From JAHDFB01 sp965658745 (GTDB lineage Bacteria > Bacteroidota > Bacteroidia > Chitinophagales > Saprospiraceae): a stretch of 64,000 nucleotides of DNA. The position numbers were made by a program, and so were the translations under genes. Of the stretch, positions 9,699 through 18,300 are shown in pieces. Under the pieces are notes generated by a model, which saw only the letters and a list, made by a program, of their open reading frames with translations, was not told the DNA's origin and searched no databases. The DNA lies in assembly GCA_965658745.1 (NCBI GenBank), contig CBFHTK010000007.1, forward strand, positions 91,657-155,656, given 5' to 3'. Every line of letters begins with the position of its first letter. Position 1 is the first letter of the stretch.

Positions 9699-10736
9699 AT
9701 GTTAATATCGGCTAAGGAAATAGCATCCTATTTGCACGGTGAGGTAGAAGGTAACCCAGATGTGCAAGTACATGCTCCAAGTAAGATTGAAGAGGGTGAA
9801 GAAGGGACAATTTCGTTTCTTGCAAATCCCAAGTACGAGCATTATGCTTACACTACAAACGCATCCATACTGATTGTCTCAAATGAATTTGAGCCTACAG
9901 ACGATATCTCTAGTACCCTGATAAAGGTGCCAGATGTATACGCCTCTATTGCTAAATTATTGGAAAAATTTAGCGACAGCAAATCTCAAAAATTTCAAAT
10001 ATCAAGTTTTGCTTTTGTTGAGAAATCTGCAGAATTGCATCCCGAGGTTTCTGTAGATGCATATGCGGTTATCAAAGAGCATTGCGAAATTGGACAAAGG
10101 ACAACCATTTATCCACACGTTTTTATCGATCAATCTGTGAAGATCGGTAAAGATTGTATCATTTATGCTGGAGCAAAAATCTATTCCAATACGATAATTG
10201 GTGATAATTGTATTATTCACGCAGGTTCGGTCATAGGTTGTGATGGATTTGGATATAGCAAAGACGATCAGGGAGTTTATACAAAAATTAAGCACGTGGG
10301 AAACGTGATAATTGAAAATGACGTTGAAATCGGTGCTAATGTCACTATTGATCGAGCTACAATGGGTTCGACCATAATAAGAAGAGGAGCAAAGATTGAC
10401 AACCTAGTGCAGATTGCTCATAATGTCGAAATTGGTGAAGATACAGCTATGGCCGCGCAGTCTGGAATAGCTGGAAGCACTAAAGTGGGAGATAGAGTAA
10501 TAATAGGCGGGCAAGCTGGTATAGTAGGACATCGTAAGATTGCTGACGAAGTTCAGATTCAAGCTCAAAGTGGAGTAATTAGTAATGTAAAAGAAGTAGG
10601 TAAAAGGCTATATGGATATCCAGCGATAGACTATCACAGCTATTTGAAGGCATATGCCATTATGAAAAACCTTCCAGATCTTAAACAACAAGTGAAAGAG
10701 CTTCAAGATCAAATTAACGAACTAAAAAAAATGTAG
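9699..10736 (+). CDS. lpxD: UDP-3-O-acylglucosamine N-acyltransferase
   Basis: LpxD adds the second 3-hydroxyacyl chain, to the 2-amino group, in lipid A synthesis. The 345 residues include an N-terminal uridine-binding domain (1-105), a left-handed beta helix of hexapeptide repeats (about 110-300) and a C-terminal helix with coiled-coil character (LKQQVKELQDQINELKK). The catalytic histidine is H241 in IAHNVEIG. It heads a block with lpxC-fabZ (27 bases downstream) and lpxA, the order common in Bacteroidota. Confidence 0.95.
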   Translation: MLISAKEIASYLHGEVEGNPDVQVHAPSKIEEGEEGTISFLANPKYEHYAYTTNASILIVSNEFEPTDDISSTLIKVPDVYASIAKLLEKFSDSKSQKFQISSFAFVEKSAELHPEVSVDAYAVIKEHCEIGQRTTIYPHVFIDQSVKIGKDCIIYAGAKIYSNTIIGDNCIIHAGSVIGCDGFGYSKDDQGVYTKIKHVGNVIIENDVEIGANVTIDRATMGSTIIRRGAKIDNLVQIAHNVEIGEDTAMAAQSGIAGSTKVGDRVIIGGQAGIVGHRKIADEVQIQAQSGVISNVKEVGKRLYGYPAIDYHSYLKAYAIMKNLPDLKQQVKELQDQINELKKM

Positions 10737-10763
10737 TTGTAATCTCAGCTATAGCTCAAAACT

Positions 10764-12152
10764 ATGAAACAGAAAACAATCGAAAAATCTACCAGGCTTA
10801 GTGGAATTGGTTTGCATACAGGAATCGAAGCTGAAATCACTCTGAATCCTGCGCCTGAAAATCATGGAATAAAATTTAAGAGAATTGACTTAGTAGATGA
10901 GCCGATAGTGGAAGCTGATGTCAATTATGTAATATCGACAAATCGAAGCACGACTTTGAGAAAAAGGGATGCTCAGGTTTCTACAGTAGAGCATCTTCTA
11001 TCAGCTTGTGTTGGCATGGGGGTCGATAATTTAATGATAGATATTTCAGGTCCAGAAGTTCCTATTCTTGATGGTAGTGGACGTTATTTCGTCCAGGCAA
11101 TCGAGGAAGCTGGAATTGTTGAGCAGGCTGCTGATAAATTGGTTTTTGAAGTGGAAGAAACAATCTCTTTTAAAGACCCTGACACTGGCTCAGAAATGGT
11201 TGCTTTAGCAGCTGATTCTTATCAGATTACATCGATGATTGATTTTGACTCTCCGATTCTAAACAAACAGTATGCTAAACTTCATGATCTGTCGCAATAC
11301 AAATCTGAAATTGCTCCAGCTAGGACTTTTGTTTTTGTTCGGGAACTTGAAAAGTTGATAGATCAGAATCTTATAAAGGGTGGTGATTTGGAAAATGCAG
11401 TGGTCATCGCCGATGAACCAATGGAAGTTGAAGATCTAGCAAGATTAGCTAAAAAGCTCAATAAACCCACAATGGAGATTGAAAGTGAAGGCTATCTTAA
11501 TACTACAAAACTTCATTTTTCAAATGAACCAGCACGACACAAATTACTTGATGTAATTGGAGACTTGGCTTTAATTGGTTGCGGAATAAAGGGGAAAATT
11601 TTAGCAACAAAACCTGGTCATCGGACAAATGTAGAATTTGCGAAGCTTCTAAAAAAGCACTATCGAGAGCAAAAAAAATTAAGAGGTAAACCAAAGTATG
11701 ATCCTACAAAAGAGCCGATTATGGACTCTGTAGAAATACAAAAACTTCTTCCCCACAGATATCCTTTTTTGATGGTAGATAAGATTATTGAAATTGGAGA
11801 AAAGCATGTCGTGGGAGTTAAGAATATCACGATGAACGAGCAGATGTTTCAAGGGCATTTTCCAGGGAATCCGGTTTTTCCTGGCGTTCTACAGATGGAG
11901 GCCTTAGCACAGACTGGCGGTATACTAGCGTTGACAAAGCAAGAGGATCCGCATGGCTGGGATACATATTTTGTGAAAATGGATCAAGTAAAATTTAAGA
12001 ACAAAGTTGTTCCTGGTGATACATTGATTCTGAAAATGGAATTGATGTCTCCTATCAGAAGAGGACTTGTCCAAATGCAAGGAACGGCATATGTGGGAAA
12101 TAAGATTGTTTCAGAAGGGGAATTGATCGCACAGATCGTTAAACAAAGCTAA
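10764..12152 (+). CDS. lpxC-fabZ: bifunctional LpxC deacetylase / FabZ dehydratase
   Basis: Two enzymes are fused in 462 residues. The N-terminal part (1-305) is UDP-3-O-acyl-GlcNAc deacetylase, the committed step of lipid A synthesis, with zinc ligands H77, H259 and D263, the general base E76 and H286. After a basic linker (300-320) the C-terminal part (322-462) is 3-hydroxyacyl-ACP dehydratase of the hotdog fold, with catalytic H365 in QGHFPGNPVFPG and E379. The fusion is well known in Bacteroidota and links precursor supply to the lipid A pathway. Its stop lies six bases before lpxA. Confidence 0.96.
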   Translation: MKQKTIEKSTRLSGIGLHTGIEAEITLNPAPENHGIKFKRIDLVDEPIVEADVNYVISTNRSTTLRKRDAQVSTVEHLLSACVGMGVDNLMIDISGPEVPILDGSGRYFVQAIEEAGIVEQAADKLVFEVEETISFKDPDTGSEMVALAADSYQITSMIDFDSPILNKQYAKLHDLSQYKSEIAPARTFVFVRELEKLIDQNLIKGGDLENAVVIADEPMEVEDLARLAKKLNKPTMEIESEGYLNTTKLHFSNEPARHKLLDVIGDLALIGCGIKGKILATKPGHRTNVEFAKLLKKHYREQKKLRGKPKYDPTKEPIMDSVEIQKLLPHRYPFLMVDKIIEIGEKHVVGVKNITMNEQMFQGHFPGNPVFPGVLQMEALAQTGGILALTKQEDPHGWDTYFVKMDQVKFKNKVVPGDTLILKMELMSPIRRGLVQMQGTAYVGNKIVSEGELIAQIVKQS

Positions 12153-12158
12153 AGCACC

Positions 12159-12929
12159 ATGGAATTAAACGTAGTACATCCAAATGCTAAAATTGGAAAA
12201 AACGTAACAATATCGCCGTTCACAGTAATTGAAGAAGATGTTGTGATAGGCGAAAATAGTTGGATTGGTCCGAATGTTTCAATTATGAATGGCGTTCGTA
12301 TAGGTAAGAATTGTAAAGTATTCCCTGGAGCGATTTTAGGAGCTGTTCCACAAGATTTAAAGTTCGGTGGAGAAGAATCCATTCTTGAAATTGCGGACAA
12401 TGTAGTTATCAGAGAATATTGCACAATTAATCGCGGTACGAAAGCAAATTTTAGAACATACATTGGCGCAAATACTTTGATTATGGCTTATGTGCATGTC
12501 GCACATGACTGCATTATTCACAATAATTGCATTGTTGCCAATAGTGTAAATCTCGCTGGTCATATAGAACTCGAACCTTATGTAGTTGTAGGTGGCATGA
12601 CAGCGATACATCAATTTGTTCGTGTTGGAAGACATACTATGGTTGGCGGCGGTTCGCTTGTGCGGAAAGATGTACCACCATTTGTAAAAGCTGCTAGAGA
12701 GCCACTTTCATACGCTGGTATCAATGGTTTGGGACTAAGAAGAAGAGGGTTTTCAGAAGAGCAGGTTCGTACTATTGAAGATATCTATCGCATTTTGTTT
12801 GTGAAAGGAATTAACCGCAAGAAGGCCTTGGAAATGATTGAAAATGACTTCCCAACTTCAGATGAAAAAGATCAGATTCTTGATTTTGTCGCTAGAGCAG
12901 AACGAGGGTTGATGCGAGGTTATAGATAG
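12159..12929 (+). CDS. lpxA: UDP-N-acetylglucosamine acyltransferase
   Basis: LpxA transfers the first 3-hydroxyacyl chain from ACP to UDP-GlcNAc. The 256 residues are mostly hexapeptide repeats forming a left-handed beta helix (1-185), with the catalytic histidine H116 in HVAHDC, followed by the usual helical C-terminal domain (LGLRRRGFSEEQV onward). The product feeds LpxC, encoded just upstream, so the first three lipid A steps are encoded together. The length is normal for the family. Confidence 0.96.
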   Translation: MELNVVHPNAKIGKNVTISPFTVIEEDVVIGENSWIGPNVSIMNGVRIGKNCKVFPGAILGAVPQDLKFGGEESILEIADNVVIREYCTINRGTKANFRTYIGANTLIMAYVHVAHDCIIHNNCIVANSVNLAGHIELEPYVVVGGMTAIHQFVRVGRHTMVGGGSLVRKDVPPFVKAAREPLSYAGINGLGLRRRGFSEEQVRTIEDIYRILFVKGINRKKALEMIENDFPTSDEKDQILDFVARAERGLMRGYR

Positions 12930-12974
12930 TCTTGTGATTTTTAAAAATGAATCGGGCTTTGAGCCCAAAAGTCA

Positions 12975-13610
12975 ATGTCGATGGATATTACATTTCAACA
13001 AGTTTCTAAACGATTCTCATACGAATGGATATTCAGAAATATAGATTATAGATTTTCTTCAGGACAAAAGATTGGAATAGTCGGACCAAATGGTTCTGGT
13101 AAATCTACGCTACTTCGACTGCTTCTGGGAACGCTGGAGCCAAGTAGTGGAAAGGTCAAGTTTGCGGATGAAGGCCGCAATATACCTGTCGAACAAGTCT
13201 ACAACAAATTTAGTTTTGCCGCCCCTTACATGGATCTTCCAGGTAACTTCACAATGGAAGAGATTATAAAATTTCACTTTGCATTTCGTAAACCTATCGA
13301 TAAAATGCAGATTAATGACTTAATTGATCTTGCACAATTAAGTAATAGTAAGCGAAAACACTTCAATCAGTTTTCTAGCGGTATGAAACAACGATTCAAA
13401 TTGGCGCTTGCTTTCAGTAGCCAGAGTTCAGTTGTGGTTCTTGATGAACCCACGACGAATCTTGATATTGATACTAAAGCGTGGTTTGAAAAACTAGTAG
13501 AAGATAGTCTAGGACAACGATCATTAATCATCGCAACCAATGAACCCTTTGATCTTCAACTATGCGATACGCAGTTTCATATCATGAATTATAAAAAGAA
13601 GAAAGGGTAG
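12975..13610 (+). CDS. ABC transporter ATP-binding protein
   Basis: This single nucleotide-binding domain of 211 residues has Walker A GPNGSGKS from residue 37, signature FSSGMKQR near 132 and Walker B VVVLDEP near 153. No permease is encoded next to it, so its partner lies elsewhere. Position 45 bases after lpxA suggests co-transcription and perhaps an envelope export role, but this is only context. Two in-frame ATGs (12975 and 12981) are equally possible starts. Confidence 0.85.
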   Translation: MSMDITFQQVSKRFSYEWIFRNIDYRFSSGQKIGIVGPNGSGKSTLLRLLLGTLEPSSGKVKFADEGRNIPVEQVYNKFSFAAPYMDLPGNFTMEEIIKFHFAFRKPIDKMQINDLIDLAQLSNSKRKHFNQFSSGMKQRFKLALAFSSQSSVVVLDEPTTNLDIDTKAWFEKLVEDSLGQRSLIIATNEPFDLQLCDTQFHIMNYKKKKG

Positions 13611-13737
13611 GGAGGGGATACCTATTCTCTTTCTAGGTCTTATAGCGGTTTATTTTCTAAATTGATGATTGCAGTGTTATATGATGTGAGTATTATGAGA
13701 TTTTATATCGTAGAATCATCTAGGAACGTAACGGTAA

Positions 13738-14193
13738 TCTAACAGTGACGAGCCGAATACAAATTTCACCTTGCATGAATTGACTTGGTCCGCTAATGCG
13801 AGCATAGGTGTGACTAAGAAGATACATGTGGGTTGGTCTTATATGCATATTTATACTTCGGGCTCACTTACGGGCCTTAATATCGAGCCTGAGACGTATT
13901 TTACGACTGGAGTATTTGGTCAATATGATTTTTTGCAGTACGAGAAATTGCGCATCTATGGGCAACTTTCTTATGATTTTGGAAATTATTGTACCTGTGA
14001 TCTTCCTAGACCTGAACCGAGCAAATTTGAAGGTGTAAATTATGCCGGATGGGGACTCGGATTGACCTATCGTTTAGCAAAATACGTTTCAGCAGATTTG
14101 GCTTTTGATAGCCGTTATTTGCTGAATATGAAGGAATTTCGACCTTATGCATATACCTTGTATATTATCGGAATTAATCTCGATATAGAATAA
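13738..14193 (+). pseudogene. 5'-truncated outer-membrane beta-barrel remnant
   Basis: The open frame runs from just after an in-frame stop (13735) and reads as a run of amphipathic strands: ELTWSANASIGVTKKIHVGW, then VFGQYDFLQYEKLRIYGQL, then GWGLGLTYRLAKYVSADLAF, ending at a hydrophobic strand and a short acidic tail. This is the pattern of the C-terminal half of a Bacteroidota outer-membrane barrel. There is no ATG before barrel strand sequence and no signal peptide in any frame upstream. The best reading is a gene that lost its 5' half; expression from the TTG at 13771 would give a protein unable to be exported. Confidence 0.5.
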
Positions 14194-14313
14194 TGAGTTG
14201 CTATTGCTTTCTTGAAGAAAACTACATCGCTGTTTCGAATTTTTCCGACAGAAATTGGTATAGGGTCACTTCAAAAGAATATTCTTTTTAAATCCAGATA
14301 ACGTTGTACTTGG

Positions 14314-14649
14314 TCATAGCCTTCCTTTCAGCTTCTCGAGTTCTCTCTTTATTTGGTTAAGTTTCTTTACAATGGGACGTAGTGACTTTTCCTTTTCTTT
14401 CATCAATTTCATTTCTTTTCTAGCTCCGTCAATAGTAAAACCACGCTCCTTAACAAGGCTGTGAATGACTGCAATCTGCTCAATGTCCTTCACTGTAAAT
14501 TGCCGATCTCCTTTCCTATTTTTTCGGGGCTTCAACTCTGTAAACTCCCCTTCCCAATATCGTAAAAGACTATTGCTGAGATTAAATAACTCGGCAACCT
14601 CTCCGATAGAGTAGTATAGTTTGGTCAGATTCTTTGGTACTTCAGCCAT
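14314..14649 (-). CDS. MerR family transcriptional regulator
   Basis: The 111-residue protein has a MerR-type winged helix-turn-helix at the N-terminus (YYSIGEVAELFNLSNSLLRYWE, split over the two helices, then RKGDRQFTVKDI) and a short C-terminal coiled coil. There is no effector-binding domain. It belongs to the short MerR-like regulators conserved in Bacteroidota; the effector and targets are unknown. It is transcribed alone, away from a 250-base gap before the secreted protein gene. Confidence 0.85.
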   Translation of the reverse strand: MAEVPKNLTKLYYSIGEVAELFNLSNSLLRYWEGEFTELKPRKNRKGDRQFTVKDIEQIAVIHSLVKERGFTIDGARKEMKLMKEKEKSLRPIVKKLNQIKRELEKLKGRL

Positions 14650-14902
14650 ATTTTAATTGTCATTGTGCTTTAATATCCTAATCACTCTTGTAATGGATAG
14701 TACATATAGTTACCTTGATTGATTCCTACCTAATTTAAAGTTGGTATAGTATTTGGATAATCATAGTATGTCAATGAAAAACTCAAACATATCAAAAATA
14801 GCATTTTGTAATTGATTGATAATCATCGTCAAACAAATTATTTTTTTTAATTCAATTATTAGAACGGTCAAAGATTAAACTTGATCAACAAAAAGTACAG
14901 AA

Positions 14903-15286
14903 ATGAAAAATTATTTTTTGAAAACTTTCGCTTTGTCTTTTTTCCTTTTCCTAGGTCTAACTTCTTTCGCTCAAGATTATGAAACTCCTGAGGTAGCAAT
15001 CGAACGATTAATAGAGAAACGAGCAGAAGTAATTGAGATCATCATCAATCAAGAGAATGATAAAACGATGAGTTACTTCAAAGCGGTCGCATCTCAAAAG
15101 ATTATTGACGCTATGCTTGGTGATTTTAAAGAAGGAAAGAGTGTAGAAGAAGTTGCAAACGAGAACAGTGCAACCATGAAAATGAATCACGTTCAAGTAG
15201 TTAAGCCTATGTTCCCTGATTCAAATGGAAGGTATGGTACCAATTGGATTAACGAGGACTTACTCATTCTTCTCGAGAAAAAATAG
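14903..15286 (+). CDS. small secreted protein of unknown function
   Basis: The 127-residue protein starts with a clear signal peptide (hydrophobic core ALSFFLFLGLTSFA, likely cleavage before QDYE). The mature part is mainly helical and charged, with no motif I recognise. The stop lies 29 bases before the start of the giant T9SS protein, so the two may share a transcript and the small protein could assist it or share its location. Confidence 0.7.
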   Translation: MKNYFLKTFALSFFLFLGLTSFAQDYETPEVAIERLIEKRAEVIEIIINQENDKTMSYFKAVASQKIIDAMLGDFKEGKSVEEVANENSATMKMNHVQVVKPMFPDSNGRYGTNWINEDLLILLEKK

Positions 15287-15315
15287 AATTCATCCTTACG
15301 ATAAAACACTTTACG

Positions 15316-18300
15316 ATGATTAATCGAATTATTAAACATAGAGAAAGTACGCAATTAGCCTTCGCTTTGAAAAAAGTAGGGACATTTGTTTTGCTTTTGA
15401 TCTCTTTTCATGTGATGCTTTTGGGACAATGTCCTGATGGTGAAACGAATATCACAATCTTGATGGACAATGAAGCTTTTCCGAGTGAGAATAGCTGGGA
15501 GCTTTGGGATGCCACCGCTGGCGAGCAGGTTGTCTGCTTTGATAATTGGACTAATGGTACCTCAGTGGATGTGTGCATCACCAACGGTAATACCTATGAA
15601 CTTTATGGGTATGAATCTTTTGGTGATGGATGGAATAGCGGAACCTTAGAAGTTATTACTAGTGAAGATGCCTCAAATTACATGGGGTCTTGCTTTGCAA
15701 ATGAGGGGAATGTTCTGTTCTCAGGCACGTCTTTGGCATCAGGTAATGGATTTGTAGATTGTCAAACTGAAGGTCCTTCAGGCTTTTTAACAGCAACTTT
15801 TTCAACAGCTTGCATTGCATGTGAGATAGTTTGTCCTTCTGATATCGTAGTTTCAAGTGAACCAGGTATGTGTGGAGCAAATGTCACAATTCCCCTTCCT
15901 ATGTCGAATGGCGTTTGTGATCCAGCGGTTAGCGATATGAGTGGATTTTATCCAGTAGGAACTACCGAGGTGGTATTTAGTGCTGACGCAAACGGAGCGA
16001 GTGGAGGTGTTGGCTGTTCAGTGATGGTTACTGTAACCAATACAAATGGACCGATTGTCTCGACTCCATCTGACCAAACAATTTCATTAGATGGTGGAGC
16101 ATGTTCGTCCGTTGTCAATTATACAATCGACGCTGAAGTTTCATGTGAAGCTACACCGCTTTCTCTTTCGCAGAATAATGATTCTCTGACTATCAATAAT
16201 AGTTTTGCATGTCCAGGAGGGTCAAATAGTTATTATCGAGTGTGGAATTTACAAGATGAGGGAGTATTGACTGATTTTACGCTAGAATCAATAGATATAG
16301 GTGTTTTTGAGGCATTTAATTTGCCAGCAGTAACGGTAAGAATTCATGAATTGAACGGTCCTTTAGCTGTTTCAAATCTTGAGCTTATTTCTGAAAATAC
16401 GATGAATATTTCAGCTGTATTCAACACTCTAGTGAACTTTCCTATTGTTGCTGATCTAGAAGCGGAAAAAACATACGTCGTAGAAGTAGTAACTCCAGGT
16501 TCAATTTTTAGCGGCTTTGTTATGGGAATTAATAGCGCAGGTCAAACTGCTCCATCTTATTTGAGATCGAATTTCTGCAACATATCAACTATTACAGATT
16601 TAGCTACCATTGCATCAAGCAACGAAGCGATAGTGATGAATCTCAACGGAATTCAAGAGTCGTTTTCAATTATGCAGACCTCTGGACTTCCTGCCGGTTC
16701 TGAATTCCCTATTGGTAGTACTACAAACACATTTGTTGTTACGGATGCTTCCGGGAATACTACAGAGAGTTCGTTCAGTATCACCGTAAATGAGTTTGCC
16801 AACCCAATTTCAACTCTTGCCTGCAACAATTTAGTCAATATATCACTAGATGTAAATTGCGAGGCCTTGATTACTCCTGATATGGTACTTGAGGGAGGAC
16901 CTTACGGGTGTTACGATAACTATACAGTAACTATAAAGGATTTATTAGATAACGAGTTTGGGAACATGGTTACAGGAGACATGATTGGTCTTGAATTGAT
17001 TGCAGAAGTTGCAGATCAAGAAGGTAATTACTGTTGGGGTGATATTGTAATCGAAGATAAGTTAGCACCAATGCTAGAATGTTCTGAACGCACAACTCAA
17101 TGTACCGAAGATACCAAGCCAGGGTCACTCTTGTCCGATTTAATGCGCTTCAATTTTGAACCCAATGTAGCAATATCTGCAAGCGACGTTTCATCTACAG
17201 ATATTCCGATTGAGATTTTTGGTCTAGATGGAGCTGAGATTGCAGACTTGAATATCGAATTAGAGATTTCACACACCTGGGTTTCTGACCTTTCAGTGGT
17301 TTTGGTTTCTCCAGCTGGTACTGAAGCTACCTTATTTATTTCGCCAGGTACATTTTGTCCCGGAGATGATATTGATGTTACAATTGACGATGAAGCAGAT
17401 CTTACTGCAGATGATTTAGCAACAACTTGTTTGGATCAGACTCCCGCAATTGAAGGGGCGTTTCAATCTGCATCTCCGTTGTCCATTTTTGACGGTGAAA
17501 ATCCCAATGGAACATGGATTGTGAGAGTAAATGATTTTGCAGCAGGCGATGGTGGACAGTTTCAGAATGTAACTTTAGAAATAACACAGACTGGTGGAAT
17601 TGTAGGTTTACCTATACCAGATGGAGCTACCTTTCAACCATTTGGAGATCAGTCATTTTTTGTCTTTGGGCTTGACCCATGTGGACCTGCGGTACTTACC
17701 TATGAGGATGAATCCGAAGAAATGGATTGTACAAGTCCATATACTGAGGTTATATATCGAACTTATACTGCCACGGACGAGTCCGGTAACAACGCTGTTT
17801 CGTGTGAAGATACAATCTATGTCTTACGAACAGACCTAGGGACTTTAGAATTTCCAGAAAATTATGATGACCTTGATTTACCTTCAATTAGTTGTACTGC
17901 AGGATATCCCACTCCAAGCATGACAGGGTCACCTACTGGTGATTTTTGCGAGAATGTTCAGATGGACTATACAGATATCGTAATTGATATTTGTGAAGGC
18001 AGCTATAAGATACTAAGATATTGGACGATTTTTGAATGGTGTAGTAGTGAGGTAGTTGAGCATACTCAGATAATCAAAGTTACCGATCAGGAAGGACCTG
18101 TGATCACCTGTCCAACAATAGGAACGATATCTACTGGTCCATATGATTGTCAAGCTAGTATATTGTTGCCAAGTCCAACTATTTCTGATAATTGTTCGAC
18201 GGTTTCAGCTTACACAGTGGAGACTACCGCTGGAACAATTATTGAACAAGGAGGAACCTATAATCTTGTTAATCTTGATATAGGATCCGTCACAGTTACA

